A stretch of DNA of 64,000 bases from Raineyella antarctica (GCF_900092135.1 NZ_FMYF01000003.1:62001-126000), one strand, 5' to 3'; positions 1-8,640 are shown, counted from the stretch's first letter. Program-made: numbers and translations. The notes: generated by a model from the letters alone, not told the origin.

Positions 1-63
1 GCCCTCCTGCAGGGCCCGGTCGATGTCCTCCACCTCGGCCTGGAAGCGTGTCTCTCTGTCCAT
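1..63 (-). CDS. Partial CDS, N-terminus of an unknown protein
   Basis: A reading frame begins with ATG at 63 and runs leftward out of the window. The 21 visible residues are acidic and helix-prone, starting MDRETRFQAEVEDIDRALQE. Every codon in its second half ends in G or C, as in real genes here. An AGGAGGG-like sequence lies about 15 bases upstream, rather far for a ribosome binding site. An ATG in another frame lies 8 bases further upstream, but its frame shows weaker codon bias. It would be divergent from the SARP gene at 217. No function can be assigned. Confidence 0.4.
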   Translation of the reverse strand, partial: MDRETRFQAEVEDIDRALQEG

Positions 64-216
64 GCCCCCATGGTGCCCCCTCCTGCACGTCCCTCCCCTC
101 CGTGCCCGCGGTCGTGGGGCAACCCGGCCCGCGCAGCCTCACCCGATTCCGTCCCGGCCCTTCCGACTGGGTGTGAGCTGTGACACGATCGGAGGAGGCG
201 CGCGGGTCGAGGAAAG

Positions 217-3200
217 GTGGGTGGCGATCAGTTGTCATCGGTCACGTCATCGGGATCGACCAGCGGATCGACCGGGCTGCCCCGCGTCGCGGTCCTGGGT
301 CCGACGCGGCTGACGGTGGCGGGGCGGGACGTACGACTCGGCGCCCCGAAGCACCGCATCCTGCTGGCCACCCTCGCACTCGCCGGAGGCGTGCCGCTGT
401 CGGCCGACCGCCTGCAGGCCGCCCTCTGGGGTGAACACCCGCCGGCCGGGGCTACCAACACCCTGCAGGGATACGTCGCCGAGCTGCGCCGCCTGCTGGA
501 GCCCCAGCGCCTGCCCCGCACGGAGGCACAGGTGCTGCGACGGACCCACACCGGCTACGTGCTCGACCTGCCGCCCGGACACATCGATGCCGACGTCGCC
601 GCCCGGCTGGTGGCCTCGACCGCGCACGCCGCCGCCCTGGTGGCCGACCCGAACCGACCCGACGCCCGGCCTTCCGACGCACCGGTGCTCGATGAGGCGA
701 TCGACCGACTCCGGGAGGCTCTCGCACTGTGGCAGGGCAGGCCGTACGACGACCTGGGGGACGCCCCGATCGCGGTCGCCGAGCGGGCCCGGCTGGAGGA
801 GCTGCGGACCACTGCCGCCGAGCGCGTGGCGATGCTCCAGCTGGCCCTCGGCGAGGATCGCGACTGTCTGGCCGGGCTCGAGGCACTGGCCGCCCACAAC
901 CCGCTGCACGAGCACGTCTGGCTGCTGCGGGCCCTCGCACTGGCCCGGAGCGGACGCCAGGCCGATGCCCTCGGCGTGCTGCGCCAACTGCGTCGTACGT
1001 TGCGCCGGGACCTGGGCCTGGAGCCGTGCGCGGACGTCCGCGACCTGGAGCAGGACATCCTGCGCCAGGACCTCGGCCTCTACCGGCGGGACTCGGCGCC
1101 CCAGTCCCGCCGGTCCGACGTCTCGCGGCAGGCCCCGTACGCCGCCCACGGCGCCAGTCCGGTTGCAGTGGGCCGGCGCACTCCCCCGCCCCCGGCCCCC
1201 GCTCCCCCGCCCGCCCCACCTGTGAGCGGCCGGATGGCGAACGGTCCGACCGGCCAGTACGGCCCGACACCTGCGTCGGCACGACCGGCCCCCGGGGGTC
1301 GGGCAACCGGACACGACCTCCCCTCCCCCCACGCCCCGGCGGGCCGGACCCAGAACGAGCCGCCGGCCGTCCCGAACCTGCCCCTCGATGTCACCCCACG
1401 CCACCGACTCCGGCCGACCCTCGTCGGCAGGGACCGCGAGTACGCCGAACTGGTGGCCCTGCTCGACGAGGCTGGCCGGGGGATCCCCCGCTGCGCAGCC
1501 ATCGTCGGCGAGCCGGGGATGGGCAAGACCAGGCTGGTCGCCGAACTCCTCGCCGAGGCCACCTCGCGGGGCTTCTGCACGGCAGTGGGTGCGGGGCTGG
1601 AGGAGGCGGGGGCACCGCCGCTGTGGCCCCTGCAGCGCCCGATGGAGCAGCTGCACGCCTGCTGCGGTGTGCCGGTGCCCGACCTCGCCGCCGGAATCCG
1701 GGCGGAGGAGCATCCGCACGCCGCACAGTTCCGGCTCTGGGAGGACATCGCCGCCACGGTCCGGGCCGCCGCCCGGGTCCGTCCCGTGCTGCTGGTGCTG
1801 GAAGACATGCACTGGGCCGACGCTTCGACCCTGCGGGCCCTTGGTCACCTGGTCTCGGCGCTGGGGGGTGACCGGCTGGCCGTGGTGTTGACCGGTCGCG
1901 GCAACCCCACCGCCACACTGGTCGAGAGCGGCCTGCCCGGCGCCCTGGCCCGCGCCGGCTACAGCCGGATCGACCTGCACGGGTTGGACACCGACGCGGT
2001 CGCCGCCCTGGTCACCGAGTTGGCCGGGACCACCCCCGACCGGGCTGCGGCCGAGGAGTTGATGCAGCGCACCGGCGGCAGCCCGCTCTACGTGGCCGAG
2101 CTGGCCCGGGCCGGCTCCGGTCCCGCCGAGGCGATCCCGGGCGGACTCCGGCAGATCGTCGCGGCCCGCGTGGGCGCGCTGCCGGCGGCAACCGTCCGGG
2201 CACTCCACGCCGCGAGCGTGGTGGGCAAGGATTTCAGCACCGACATGCTCGCCTCCGTCCTGGGAGAGTCGGAGGCTGCGGTCGTCACCGCGCTGGATCC
2301 GGCCGTGGATGACGGGCTGGTCGGGGCCGGCGACGGTGAGTCGTTCGCCTTCTCCCATGAGGTGATCCGCGAGGCGCTCCTGGCCGCGCTGCCGCGTGCC
2401 GAGAGGTCCACCTGGCACGCGGCCATCGCCCGGACGCTCCAGGGCGGTCCCGGCCTGCGGGACCACAAGCGCCGCTCGGCGCTGGCCTACCACTGGCGAC
2501 GCGCAGGAGCCCCGTTCGCCCCGCAGGCCTGGCGGGCAGCGGTCCGCGCCGCCGACGTTGCCCACGAGGTGTTCGCGATCGAGGAGGAGGCAGACCTGCT
2601 GGCGGAGGCGGTGGAGGCCCAACGCCGCGACCCCGAGGTGCCCCTGCCCGCCCGCCATGCACTGCTGCTGCGCTGGTCGGAGGCGTGTCGGCTGGCCGGC
2701 CGCTCGGAGCAGGCGGACCAGGCCCTCGACGAGGCCCTCGCGCTGGCCGTGGCCGCCGACGACCTCCATCTGATGTGCCGGGCGGCCACCGCCGGGACGA
2801 CGGGGAGCGTCTGGCACGGCCAGGCCTACCGGTCGGCCAACAGGGGAAGGCTTGCTGCCCTGGAGAAGCTGCTCGAGCGGCTCCCCGACCAGGATGCGCC
2901 GGAGCGGACCCGGGTCCTGGTGGCCCTGGCCCTGGAGTCCTACTACGTGGCCGTTCCGGAGCGGATCGACGCGCTGGTCGAGGCGGCCCTCGCGATGGCC
3001 GAGCGGATCGGAGACGCGGAGTTGCTCACCTCGGTGCGGCTGGCCGCGATGAACGCCCGCTGGCGCGCCGATACCGCGCCGTGGCGGCTGGCCCAGGCCC
3101 GGCGCGTGCTGGCTGCGGCCAGGACCGCCGACGATCCCCCGCTGCTGGCGTTGGCGCTCGCCTTCACAGCCGTGTTCGAGGCCGAGAACGGCCACCTGGA

Positions 3201-3885
3201 CAGGATGACCGCACTGCTGCCCCAGGTGGCGGACGTCGCCGGCCGCCATCACGTCTGGTCGGTCCTGCCCGTGGTCGAGTTGTTGCGGGCGCCGTGGTTG
3301 GCGATGGCGGGGAACCACTCGGGCGCCCGCGCTGCCCTGGCGCGCGCCGAGAGCCTGGTCTCCACCTTCCGGCTGCAGCAGATGTACAACGGGCTCAGTG
3401 CCACCCGGATGATCCTCGACATGTGGTCCGGGGACAGGGCCGCCCTGGTGTCCCAGCTGGCTGCCCTCGACGACCTGCCGTACCTACCGCCGGGGTCCAC
3501 AGTTGCCGCCATGTGGCTGCGCGTCGGGGAGACGGAGCGGGCCCGCGCCACGCACGAGCTGCGAGGCGTCGAGCTGGGCGCCGCGACCTACCTTGGGACC
3601 TTCAACACCTCCCTGGCCGCCGAGGTCGCCCTCGGTCTGGGCCTGCCGTCGCTGGGCCGCGAGGCGTACGCCTGGCTGGTGCCGTACGCAGGCCGCCCCG
3701 CCTCGGCCGGGTCGGCGATGCACCTGGGACCGATCGACTGCTTCCTGGCCTGTGCCGCCGCGGCAGCAGGAGATGACGTCCTGGCAAGTACCCATGCGGA
3801 TCAGGCCGAGCGCCTGTGCGAGGCCTGGGGCATCCCCTTGGTCGCCGACTGGTTCGGTGGCCTGAGGGAACGCCACGGCTTCTGA
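217..3885 (+). CDS. AfsR/SARP-like transcriptional regulator with BTAD and ATPase domains
   Basis: A 1222-residue regulator. Residues about 20-110 form an OmpR-type winged helix and residues about 115-280 a bacterial transcriptional activation (BTAD) domain, as in AfsR and SARPs. A Pro/Ala/Arg-rich linker (about 285-400) leads to an ATPase domain with Walker A GEPGMGKTRL near residue 430 and Walker B VLLVLEDMHWAD near 525. The remaining ~600 residues are helical and Ala/Leu-rich, as in TPR-like sensor regions. No C-terminal LuxR-type helix-turn-helix is visible, so DNA binding must come from the N-terminus. The start is GTG at 217 directly after GAGGAAAG; no other in-frame start precedes the DNA-binding domain. 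SARPs often activate secondary-metabolite clusters, but no such cluster is in view and the target is unknown. Confidence 0.85.
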   Translation: MGGDQLSSVTSSGSTSGSTGLPRVAVLGPTRLTVAGRDVRLGAPKHRILLATLALAGGVPLSADRLQAALWGEHPPAGATNTLQGYVAELRRLLEPQRLPRTEAQVLRRTHTGYVLDLPPGHIDADVAARLVASTAHAAALVADPNRPDARPSDAPVLDEAIDRLREALALWQGRPYDDLGDAPIAVAERARLEELRTTAAERVAMLQLALGEDRDCLAGLEALAAHNPLHEHVWLLRALALARSGRQADALGVLRQLRRTLRRDLGLEPCADVRDLEQDILRQDLGLYRRDSAPQSRRSDVSRQAPYAAHGASPVAVGRRTPPPPAPAPPPAPPVSGRMANGPTGQYGPTPASARPAPGGRATGHDLPSPHAPAGRTQNEPPAVPNLPLDVTPRHRLRPTLVGRDREYAELVALLDEAGRGIPRCAAIVGEPGMGKTRLVAELLAEATSRGFCTAVGAGLEEAGAPPLWPLQRPMEQLHACCGVPVPDLAAGIRAEEHPHAAQFRLWEDIAATVRAAARVRPVLLVLEDMHWADASTLRALGHLVSALGGDRLAVVLTGRGNPTATLVESGLPGALARAGYSRIDLHGLDTDAVAALVTELAGTTPDRAAAEELMQRTGGSPLYVAELARAGSGPAEAIPGGLRQIVAARVGALPAATVRALHAASVVGKDFSTDMLASVLGESEAAVVTALDPAVDDGLVGAGDGESFAFSHEVIREALLAALPRAERSTWHAAIARTLQGGPGLRDHKRRSALAYHWRRAGAPFAPQAWRAAVRAADVAHEVFAIEEEADLLAEAVEAQRRDPEVPLPARHALLLRWSEACRLAGRSEQADQALDEALALAVAADDLHLMCRAATAGTTGSVWHGQAYRSANRGRLAALEKLLERLPDQDAPERTRVLVALALESYYVAVPERIDALVEAALAMAERIGDAELLTSVRLAAMNARWRADTAPWRLAQARRVLAAARTADDPPLLALALAFTAVFEAENGHLDRMTALLPQVADVAGRHHVWSVLPVVELLRAPWLAMAGNHSGARAALARAESLVSTFRLQQMYNGLSATRMILDMWSGDRAALVSQLAALDDLPYLPPGSTVAAMWLRVGETERARATHELRGVELGAATYLGTFNTSLAAEVALGLGLPSLGREAYAWLVPYAGRPASAGSAMHLGPIDCFLACAAAAAGDDVLASTHADQAERLCEAWGIPLVADWFGGLRERHGF

Positions 3886-4090
3886 CCCCCCGCCAGAAAC
3901 CGGGCGCTCCCTCAAGGAACTTGTGTCGCACCGCCCGGGTGAACCGGACATGTCCATCCTGACCTGGGCCGCTGGTGGGCGACTGGGGTCCGACTGGGGT
4001 GCGAGGAGGGTAGGCCGTGCCCCTGTCGCGGCCGGGTGGGTGCCGGTAGCGTCGGTCACGCCGGCAGTCCACCCAGAAGAGGAATCGACC

Positions 4091-4441
4091 ATGCAGTTCA
4101 TGCTCAGCGTCCACCACGGCGACCACAACACCGTGCCGGCCGATGTCACGGTGGAACAGATCTTCGCCGACGTCGACGCTTTCAACCAGAGTCTCGTCAC
4201 CGAGGACCGCCTGGTCTTCGCCGGCGGCCTGAAGCCGTCGACCGCCGCCACGATCGTCGATGCCACCTCGGAGCACGCCACGATGCACCGCGGCTCGTAC
4301 CTGCCCGGCCCCGAACACCTCGGCGGTTTCTGGGTCGTACGCGCCGATGACCTCGACAAGGCCCTGGAGATTGCCAAGCACGCCTCGGCCGCCTGCCGCC
4401 AGGTGGTGGAGGTGCGTCCCTTCCAGGACGACGTCGAGTGA
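4091..4441 (+). CDS. YCII/DGPF-domain family protein
   Basis: A 116-residue single-domain protein of the YCII-related (DGPF, PF03795) ferredoxin-like fold, beginning MQFMLSVHHGDHN. The family is common in actinobacteria, often beside ECF sigma genes; no sigma gene is present here. The ATG at 4091 is chosen because AGAGGA lies about 8 bases before it, and the frame upstream lacks codon bias. A -10-like TAGCGT at 4047-4052 would give a short leader. Biochemical role unknown; assignment is by sequence resemblance. Confidence 0.75.
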   Translation: MQFMLSVHHGDHNTVPADVTVEQIFADVDAFNQSLVTEDRLVFAGGLKPSTAATIVDATSEHATMHRGSYLPGPEHLGGFWVVRADDLDKALEIAKHASAACRQVVEVRPFQDDVE

Positions 4442-4454
4442 GCCCGGGGCAGGG

Positions 4455-4871
4455 TCAGGCCGCCCTCAGCCGCTTCCCCTGCAGGTGATCGGCCGCCTCC
4501 ACCAGCAGGCCCGCCAGTGCGCGGGCCTGCTCGACGTCCATGGCGTCCAGTGCGTCGCCGACGGGCCCCTGGACGATGATCCGGGGGTCGGTCAGGGACC
4601 TGCGCCCGGACGAGGTGCGGTAGTCGTCTGCCAGCAGGCGGGCCTCCAGTCGTCCGCCACCGGCCAGGTCGCGTGAGGCGACGACGGCCGACTCGTGGTA
4701 GCGCGACTGCAGACCGCCCGGATGCTCCGCGAGGTAGGGGTGGCCCGGTGTCAGGCAGCACCAGCTGGGGCATGGAGCCGGGGTCGAAGGGACGGGGTGG
4801 AAGGTGCGGTCGCCGGCCCGCTCACGCAGGAATTCTGCGACGATCCGGTCGACATCGATGAGAGCGGTCAT
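4455..4871 (-). CDS. DUF6907-like conserved actinobacterial protein
   Basis: A 138-residue protein with a Cys cluster CPSWCCLTPGH at residues 34-44, resembling the CPxWC motif of actinobacterial DUF6907 proteins and suggesting a metal-bound core. The C-terminal half is acidic and ends in a helix (about 112-135). AGAGGAGC lies upstream of the ATG at 4871. It converges on the YCII gene with a 13-bp gap, and the unknown gene at 4960 lies upstream on the same strand. The family's function is unknown; the family name rests on memory of the motif. Confidence 0.6.
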   Translation of the reverse strand: MTALIDVDRIVAEFLRERAGDRTFHPVPSTPAPCPSWCCLTPGHPYLAEHPGGLQSRYHESAVVASRDLAGGGRLEARLLADDYRTSSGRRSLTDPRIIVQGPVGDALDAMDVEQARALAGLLVEAADHLQGKRLRAA

Positions 4872-4959
4872 GGTGGGTGCTCCTCTCGGGAAGGTGGCTC
4901 CAGCCTCCTCGAGGGGTCTGACATTTTTTCGAACACCTCACCGGTTGTGCCGGAGGGCC

Positions 4960-5625
4960 TCAGATGTCCAGGGTGACCAGCTCGACCGGAGCGATCCCCG
5001 ACTCCGTCAGGGTCGGGGCGTACGCCTCGCTGGCGTACGCGAAGCCGTGCCCACCGGACTCGACCAGCCGACGCACCCCGAGGTGGGCTCCCCCCAGGTC
5101 GAGGGTGAGTCGGCCCTGGGCCCGCGAGAGGCGGCCCGTCCCGTCCGGGGTGGGGATCCTGCCCGGGTCGCGGGGTTCGAGCCCGCTCAGGGCCAGGATC
5201 TCCTCCGCACACTCCCCCACCCGGATCGCCTCGGCGAACGAGACGCCACGGTCGTTGATCTCGTAGCCGAGCACCCATTGCCCGCTCCCCCGAGCCGCGT
5301 CCAGCAGGTCGATGACCAGCACGTCCGCCACGACCCCCTCGCGGGCATCGTCTCGCGCGCGGTAGCCCACGGCCTCCCCCGCTTCCCAGGGCAGGCCGGT
5401 CGCCGGGTCCTGCTCGACCAACGGCATCACCGCCGTACGGAACATCGCCACCCAACGTGGCGCCAGGCCCTGGACGAGGGCCCGCACCGGTACGGCCGAC
5501 CAGTCGCCGTCGGCGTGCAGCACCAGGCCGAAGTCCTCCCGGGCCAGCACCAGTCCCTGTCCCGAACCGGACTGCGCCCGTCGGATGAGCAACTCCTGGC
5601 AGAACGTCTCGAACCATGAATCCAT
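4960..5625 (-). CDS. Hypothetical protein
   Basis: A 221-residue acidic, probably cytosolic protein without signal peptide or membrane segment; it starts MDSWFETFCQELL. No catalytic motif is recognisable. A TACGCT hexamer ends 7 nt before the ATG, the leaderless pattern seen at several other genes in this window, and there is no Shine-Dalgarno sequence. It is divergent from the GntR gene at 5771 across 145 bp. Codon use is typical of the genome. Function unknown. Confidence 0.65.
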   Translation of the reverse strand: MDSWFETFCQELLIRRAQSGSGQGLVLAREDFGLVLHADGDWSAVPVRALVQGLAPRWVAMFRTAVMPLVEQDPATGLPWEAGEAVGYRARDDAREGVVADVLVIDLLDAARGSGQWVLGYEINDRGVSFAEAIRVGECAEEILALSGLEPRDPGRIPTPDGTGRLSRAQGRLTLDLGGAHLGVRRLVESGGHGFAYASEAYAPTLTESGIAPVELVTLDI

Positions 5626-5770
5626 GCGCCCGAGCGTACGGTCAGGTGGGACCCCACGGTCACCCAGGACCGATGGTCATGGGGGACCCGACGGCGGGGA
5701 AGGACGGCGGTAGTCTTCCAGAAACGCCCGGACGGTGACCGGGCCGACGGCCGAGGAGGTCGACAGCACC

Positions 5771-6385
5771 ATGATCATCGACACCAGGTCGTCGGTACCA
5801 CCGTACGAGCAGCTGCGTCGTCGCATCGCCGCCCAGATCGACACCGGCGAACTCGAGGCTGACAGCCGCCTGCCGACGGTGCGGGAGCTGGCCCGACAGA
5901 CGGGTCTGGCGAACAACACGGCGGCCCGGGTCTACCGGGAGCTCGAGGCTGCCGGGTACATCCGCACGGAGGGCCGGCGCGGTACCTTCGTCGCTGCCCG
6001 GCCCGAGGTTCTGGTGGATGCCTCTCGCGGGGCCATCGAGCGGGATCCTGTGGCGTTCTGCACGAATGCCGAGATCGCACTGCTGAGGCCCGAGGCGTTC
6101 GCGGACCAGACCGTCCTCGACATGTGGGTCGACTCCGAGTTCACCATGGTGCACCGGGACGGGCGGCTGCTCGCACGCCGGGAGGCACTGGAGGTGATGT
6201 GTGCCGATGCCGCCTACCGACCCGCCATCGAGGATCTGGTCGCCGACCGGCCCGGTCCCAGCCTCGTGGTCCTGACCTACCTCGCCCGGCGAGGGTCCGG
6301 GGTGTGGCGCCATTCGACGTTGTGGGTGGGACAGGCCGGATCGTGGCGGTGCCGATGCCGCCAGAGCACCCCCGTCCGGGACTGA
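5771..6385 (+). CDS. GntR-family regulator fused to a SnoaL/DUF4440-like domain
   Basis: A 204-residue protein. Residues about 8-75 form a GntR winged helix of the short YtrA type (LPTVRELARQTGLANNTAAR, then a wing ending RRGTF). YtrA-type regulators usually stop at about 120 residues. Here residues about 98-204 instead resemble the NTF2-fold DUF4440/SnoaL-like family: an AEIALLRPEAFAD start, WVDSEFTMVHRDGRLLARRE, and a C-terminal HSTLWVGQAG...STPV ending like that family's SSLWV...HQGTPV. The start ATG 5771 has GAGGAGG 12 bases upstream. The pocket might bind a small ligand, which is inference. It converges on the pilus operon. Confidence 0.75.
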   Translation: MIIDTRSSVPPYEQLRRRIAAQIDTGELEADSRLPTVRELARQTGLANNTAARVYRELEAAGYIRTEGRRGTFVAARPEVLVDASRGAIERDPVAFCTNAEIALLRPEAFADQTVLDMWVDSEFTMVHRDGRLLARREALEVMCADAAYRPAIEDLVADRPGPSLVVLTYLARRGSGVWRHSTLWVGQAGSWRCRCRQSTPVRD

Positions 6386-6406
6386 CCTCCCCGACAGGCC
6401 CATCGA

Positions 6407-6796
6407 TCATCTTCCCGCTCCGGGTCCGGTGCCGATCGTGACCGGTCCGGCGTGGGCCGTCGTCCGTACCTTGCGTGGCAGGCCCGGCACCGACACACCG
6501 ACGGGTCGCTCCAGCTGCACGCTGACCACGTACCTCTGGATGTCCCCACTCTGCCGACAGTCAGTCATCTCGGCCGTCGGGTCCTCGGCCGCCAGCTGGC
6601 GCCGGCAGGCCTGGCAGGCGTCGGCGCCGTTTGCATACGCCGATGCCCCGGCCAGGGCGGCACGATCCGCGACACCCCGGGCCTGGTGCAGGGCGATCGC
6701 GTACGATCCTCCGACGGCTCCGACCCAGGCGACGATGATGAGTACCGCCAGGGCGGCGAGGAGCAGCGGGGTCCCCGACCCGCGCTCGTCCCTCAT
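6407..6796 (-). CDS. TadE-like secretion-neighbourhood protein (Rv3654c-like)
   Basis: A 129-residue protein with one membrane helix at about residues 8-30, preceded by MRDERGSGTP, as in actinobacterial TadE-like proteins (Rv3654c type) at the end of pilus operons. The extracytoplasmic part carries a Cys pair near residue 60 (CQACRR) and another Cys near 77. Its ATG overlaps the stop of the preceding TadE gene in an ATGA, indicating translational coupling. It is the last gene of the minus-strand operon and converges on the GntR gene. Probably a minor pseudopilin. Confidence 0.75.
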   Translation of the reverse strand: MRDERGSGTPLLLAALAVLIIVAWVGAVGGSYAIALHQARGVADRAALAGASAYANGADACQACRRQLAAEDPTAEMTDCRQSGDIQRYVVSVQLERPVGVSVPGLPRKVRTTAHAGPVTIGTGPGAGR

Positions 6797-7161
6797 CGTC
6801 CCGTGACCACAGGGGTGCCCGGCTCGGCGATCACCCTCGCCTCGGCCGTCAGCACCACTGCCCGCGGATGCGTCGGTGGCCCACTGTCCAGCTCGGCACG
6901 CACCACCAACGCGCCACTCTCCTGGAGCACCTCGAGCCTCGTCCCGGGCGGTGCGTCGGAACGGGCCGAGGCGACGGCTGCCCGGTCGCCGCGGGCGGCC
7001 TGGCGGGCGACCTCCGCGACCGTGTCCTCCAGCAGCAACTGGCTGGTGACCAGGTGCAGGCCCCAGGCCAGCACCACGGTGATCATGACGACCGCCACTG
7101 CGCCGAGGGCCAGCTCCGCCGTGACCATGCCTCGCCTGTCCCGGCTGTGCGCGTCGGACAT
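6793..7161 (-). CDS. TadE-like pseudopilin
   Basis: A 122-residue protein with the TadE pattern DRRGMVTAELALGAVAVVMI: a basic stretch, Gly-Met cleavage-like site, Glu at about +5, then one hydrophobic helix. This is the class III (Flp/Tad) pilin-like signal. The ATG at 7161 is preceded by GGAGGAGAG. It follows the DUF4244 pilin gene through a spacer containing a strong hairpin and overlaps the next gene by 4 bp. It is the Rv3655c equivalent in the conserved order and is expected to be a minor component of the pilus or secretion machine at the membrane. Confidence 0.8.
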   Translation of the reverse strand: MSDAHSRDRRGMVTAELALGAVAVVMITVVLAWGLHLVTSQLLLEDTVAEVARQAARGDRAAVASARSDAPPGTRLEVLQESGALVVRAELDSGPPTHPRAVVLTAEARVIAEPGTPVVTGR

Positions 7162-7185
7162 CAATCTCTCCTCCCGTTGGACCGA

Positions 7186-7221
7186 GCTTCGGCGGCCGCA
7201 CCTGCGCACGGCCGCCGAAGC
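7186..7221 (-). terminator. Perfect 13-bp hairpin inside the pilus operon
   Basis: Arms 7186-7198 and 7209-7221 are perfect inverse complements (GCTTCGGCGGCCG on the plus strand) with a 10-nt loop. It lies between the DUF4244 pilin gene and tadE, transcribed leftward. There is no T-run, so it more likely acts as a partial terminator or a 3' stabiliser of pilin mRNA, a common way to make major pilin exceed downstream components. That role is inference. Confidence 0.55.
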
Positions 7222-7242
7222 CGTGGCTCACAGACCGAAGCC

Positions 7243-7485
7243 CTAGACGCCCAGGACGGACTTGAAGATGGCGATGACGAGCTGGAGCAGGATGTCGAAG
7301 AACTTGTCGTTGCGGAAGACGTTGATCAGAACGGTGACCAGCGCCACCGCCGCGATCGTCCCGACGGCGTACTCGGCGGTGGCCATGCCTCGCTCGTCGC
7401 GCGACGCGGGGCGCAGTCGCCGGGCCAGGCGTGCTACGAAGCCACCGGTCCGGCGTGGTGCGATGCGGGTGATGTCGGTGTTCAT
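7243..7485 (-). CDS. DUF4244 family Flp-type pilin
   Basis: An 80-residue protein with a basic N-terminus, then ERGMATAEYA at residues 31-40: Gly33-Met34 as the prepilin cleavage site and Glu38 at +5, followed by a hydrophobic helix to about 55 and a second hydrophobic stretch. This is the DUF4244 (Rv3656c-like) protein of actinobacterial Tad clusters and the likely major pilin. ATG 7485 has AGGGGG about 5 bases upstream. It is separated from tadC by a 389-bp spacer containing two DnaA-box-like sequences, so it probably has its own promoter. Confidence 0.8.
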   Translation of the reverse strand: MNTDITRIAPRRTGGFVARLARRLRPASRDERGMATAEYAVGTIAAVALVTVLINVFRNDKFFDILLQLVIAIFKSVLGV

Positions 7486-7874
7486 GGGTTCCCCCTGTTC
7501 GGTGTGGCCGACGCTGCGATGGCGCCGGGCTCGATCACAGGGTGGGTCGCGCAGCAGCCGCGGCTCCCTGGCACCCCTCCGGCTGTGGACAACGACCGGT
7601 GCGGCGCCGCCCCTGTGGACAGAGGAGCTCCCCGACCTGCCAGCGGAGCGCAGCCGACCGGGATGCCTCGGATGACCGCTGACCCGGCCTCGTGGCGGCC
7701 CCTCGGGCAGGTACGAGGTCGACCCGCGGCCGGTGGGACAACAGCCGGCGGACACGGGCCTCCGGCGAAGGCGCCCCGGCGCTACCTGCGTGGGCCGCTA
7801 CGGGCGGACATGATCGGGACGGGGCCCCAAGGGCACAGCTTCGCCCCGAGGCCCCCGCAGATTCGTCCGGCCGC
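7486..7874. other. 389-bp spacer between tadC and the pilin gene
   Basis: No convincing gene is seen in either strand. The stretch is GC-rich with mixed codon signal. Its recognisable content is a pair of CTGTGGACA boxes at 7583 and 7613, described separately. It probably holds the promoter for the DUF4244-tadE unit, but no clear -35/-10 pair could be assigned. Confidence 0.5.
7583..7622. promoter_or_regulatory. Pair of DnaA-box-like sequences upstream of the pilin gene
   Basis: CTGTGGACAA begins at 7583 and CTGTGGACAG at 7613. Their complements TTGTCCACAG and CTGTCCACAG match or nearly match the actinobacterial DnaA box TTGTCCACA. Starts are exactly 30 bp apart, about three helical turns. 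They lie about 100-140 bp upstream of the pilin start at 7485. A pair with the same spacing precedes ssd. DnaA or another TGTCCACA-binding protein may regulate the cluster; this is inference. Confidence 0.45.
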
Positions 7875-8639
7875 TCAGGTCAGCAGGGTCGGAACCGCAC
7901 CGGCGATGATCGGCACGATGCCCACCAGCATGAACGCCGGGAGGTAGCACGTCATCAGCGGGAGCACGCTGCGGACCCCGACTGTTCGAGCCGCGGCCAC
8001 CACTGCGGCGTGCCCTTCCCGGCGGGCCCGGTCCGCATGGGTCAGCAGCAGCTCGACCAGGGTGGTGCCGCTCTCCACGGAGCGGGCCAGGTCGCGGGCG
8101 ACCAGCCCCCAGGACTCGTCCTCGGCCAGCCTGAGCCACGCGCGTGACTCGGAGTCCCCGATCGCGATCTGCGCCAGCACGATCCCGATGTCGTCGGCGA
8201 GAGGGTCACCGTGGGTTGCGGCGACCGCAGCCGCGGCACCCCGAACCGGCAGCCCGGCGCGCAAGCAGGAGGCCATCAGTTCAAGTGCTCCCGGCAGGTC
8301 GGCCCGCCGCCGGGCTCGACGGTTCCGCTCGGTCGGGGCGATGATCCGTCCACTGGCGACGTATGCGGCGAGCGCCAGCACTCCGGTGAGCGTCGGGAAG
8401 AGCCCCACTGCACCGGCGGCCAGCGAGACGAGGGCCCCGACCGCCCCCGCCGTGATCGCGATCCGCACCCGCGCCTCGGAGCCGAGGGCTCCGGGAACGG
8501 GGCGGCAGCAATGGTCCCACCATGCTCCTGGGCCTTTCCGCCGGGCAGGGTCGGCCAGCCGGCGACGGGCCCCGGAGCCGGGCGGCACGAGAAGGGCGAC
8601 GGCACCGGCGAGTGCCGAGGCGACCAGCCATTCCAGCAT
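7875..8639 (-). CDS. tadC: Type II secretion system F family protein TadC
   Basis: A 254-residue polytopic inner-membrane protein with helices near residues 5-20, 60-110 and 215-250 flanking a cytosolic T2SSF domain (LPGALELMASCLRAGLPV). In Tad systems TadB and TadC form the platform on which the TadA ATPase acts. ATG 8639 is preceded by GGGAGG and starts 2 bp after the tadB stop, so the two are coupled. It corresponds to Rv3657c in the M. tuberculosis order. Confidence 0.8.
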   Translation of the reverse strand: MLEWLVASALAGAVALLVPPGSGARRRLADPARRKGPGAWWDHCCRPVPGALGSEARVRIAITAGAVGALVSLAAGAVGLFPTLTGVLALAAYVASGRIIAPTERNRRARRRADLPGALELMASCLRAGLPVRGAAAAVAATHGDPLADDIGIVLAQIAIGDSESRAWLRLAEDESWGLVARDLARSVESGTTLVELLLTHADRARREGHAAVVAAARTVGVRSVLPLMTCYLPAFMLVGIVPIIAGAVPTLLT

Positions 8640-8640
8640 G

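Noticed and set aside
247-3318. Very long minus-strand open frame opposite the SARP gene
   Set aside because: High GC leaves few stops in the opposite frame; the composition is Gly/Arg/Gln/His-rich with no domain, whereas the plus frame has clear motifs.
4920-4945. LexA/SOS box near TTTTTTCGAACACC
   Set aside because: Only one half-site TCGAAC is present; the second half is missing.
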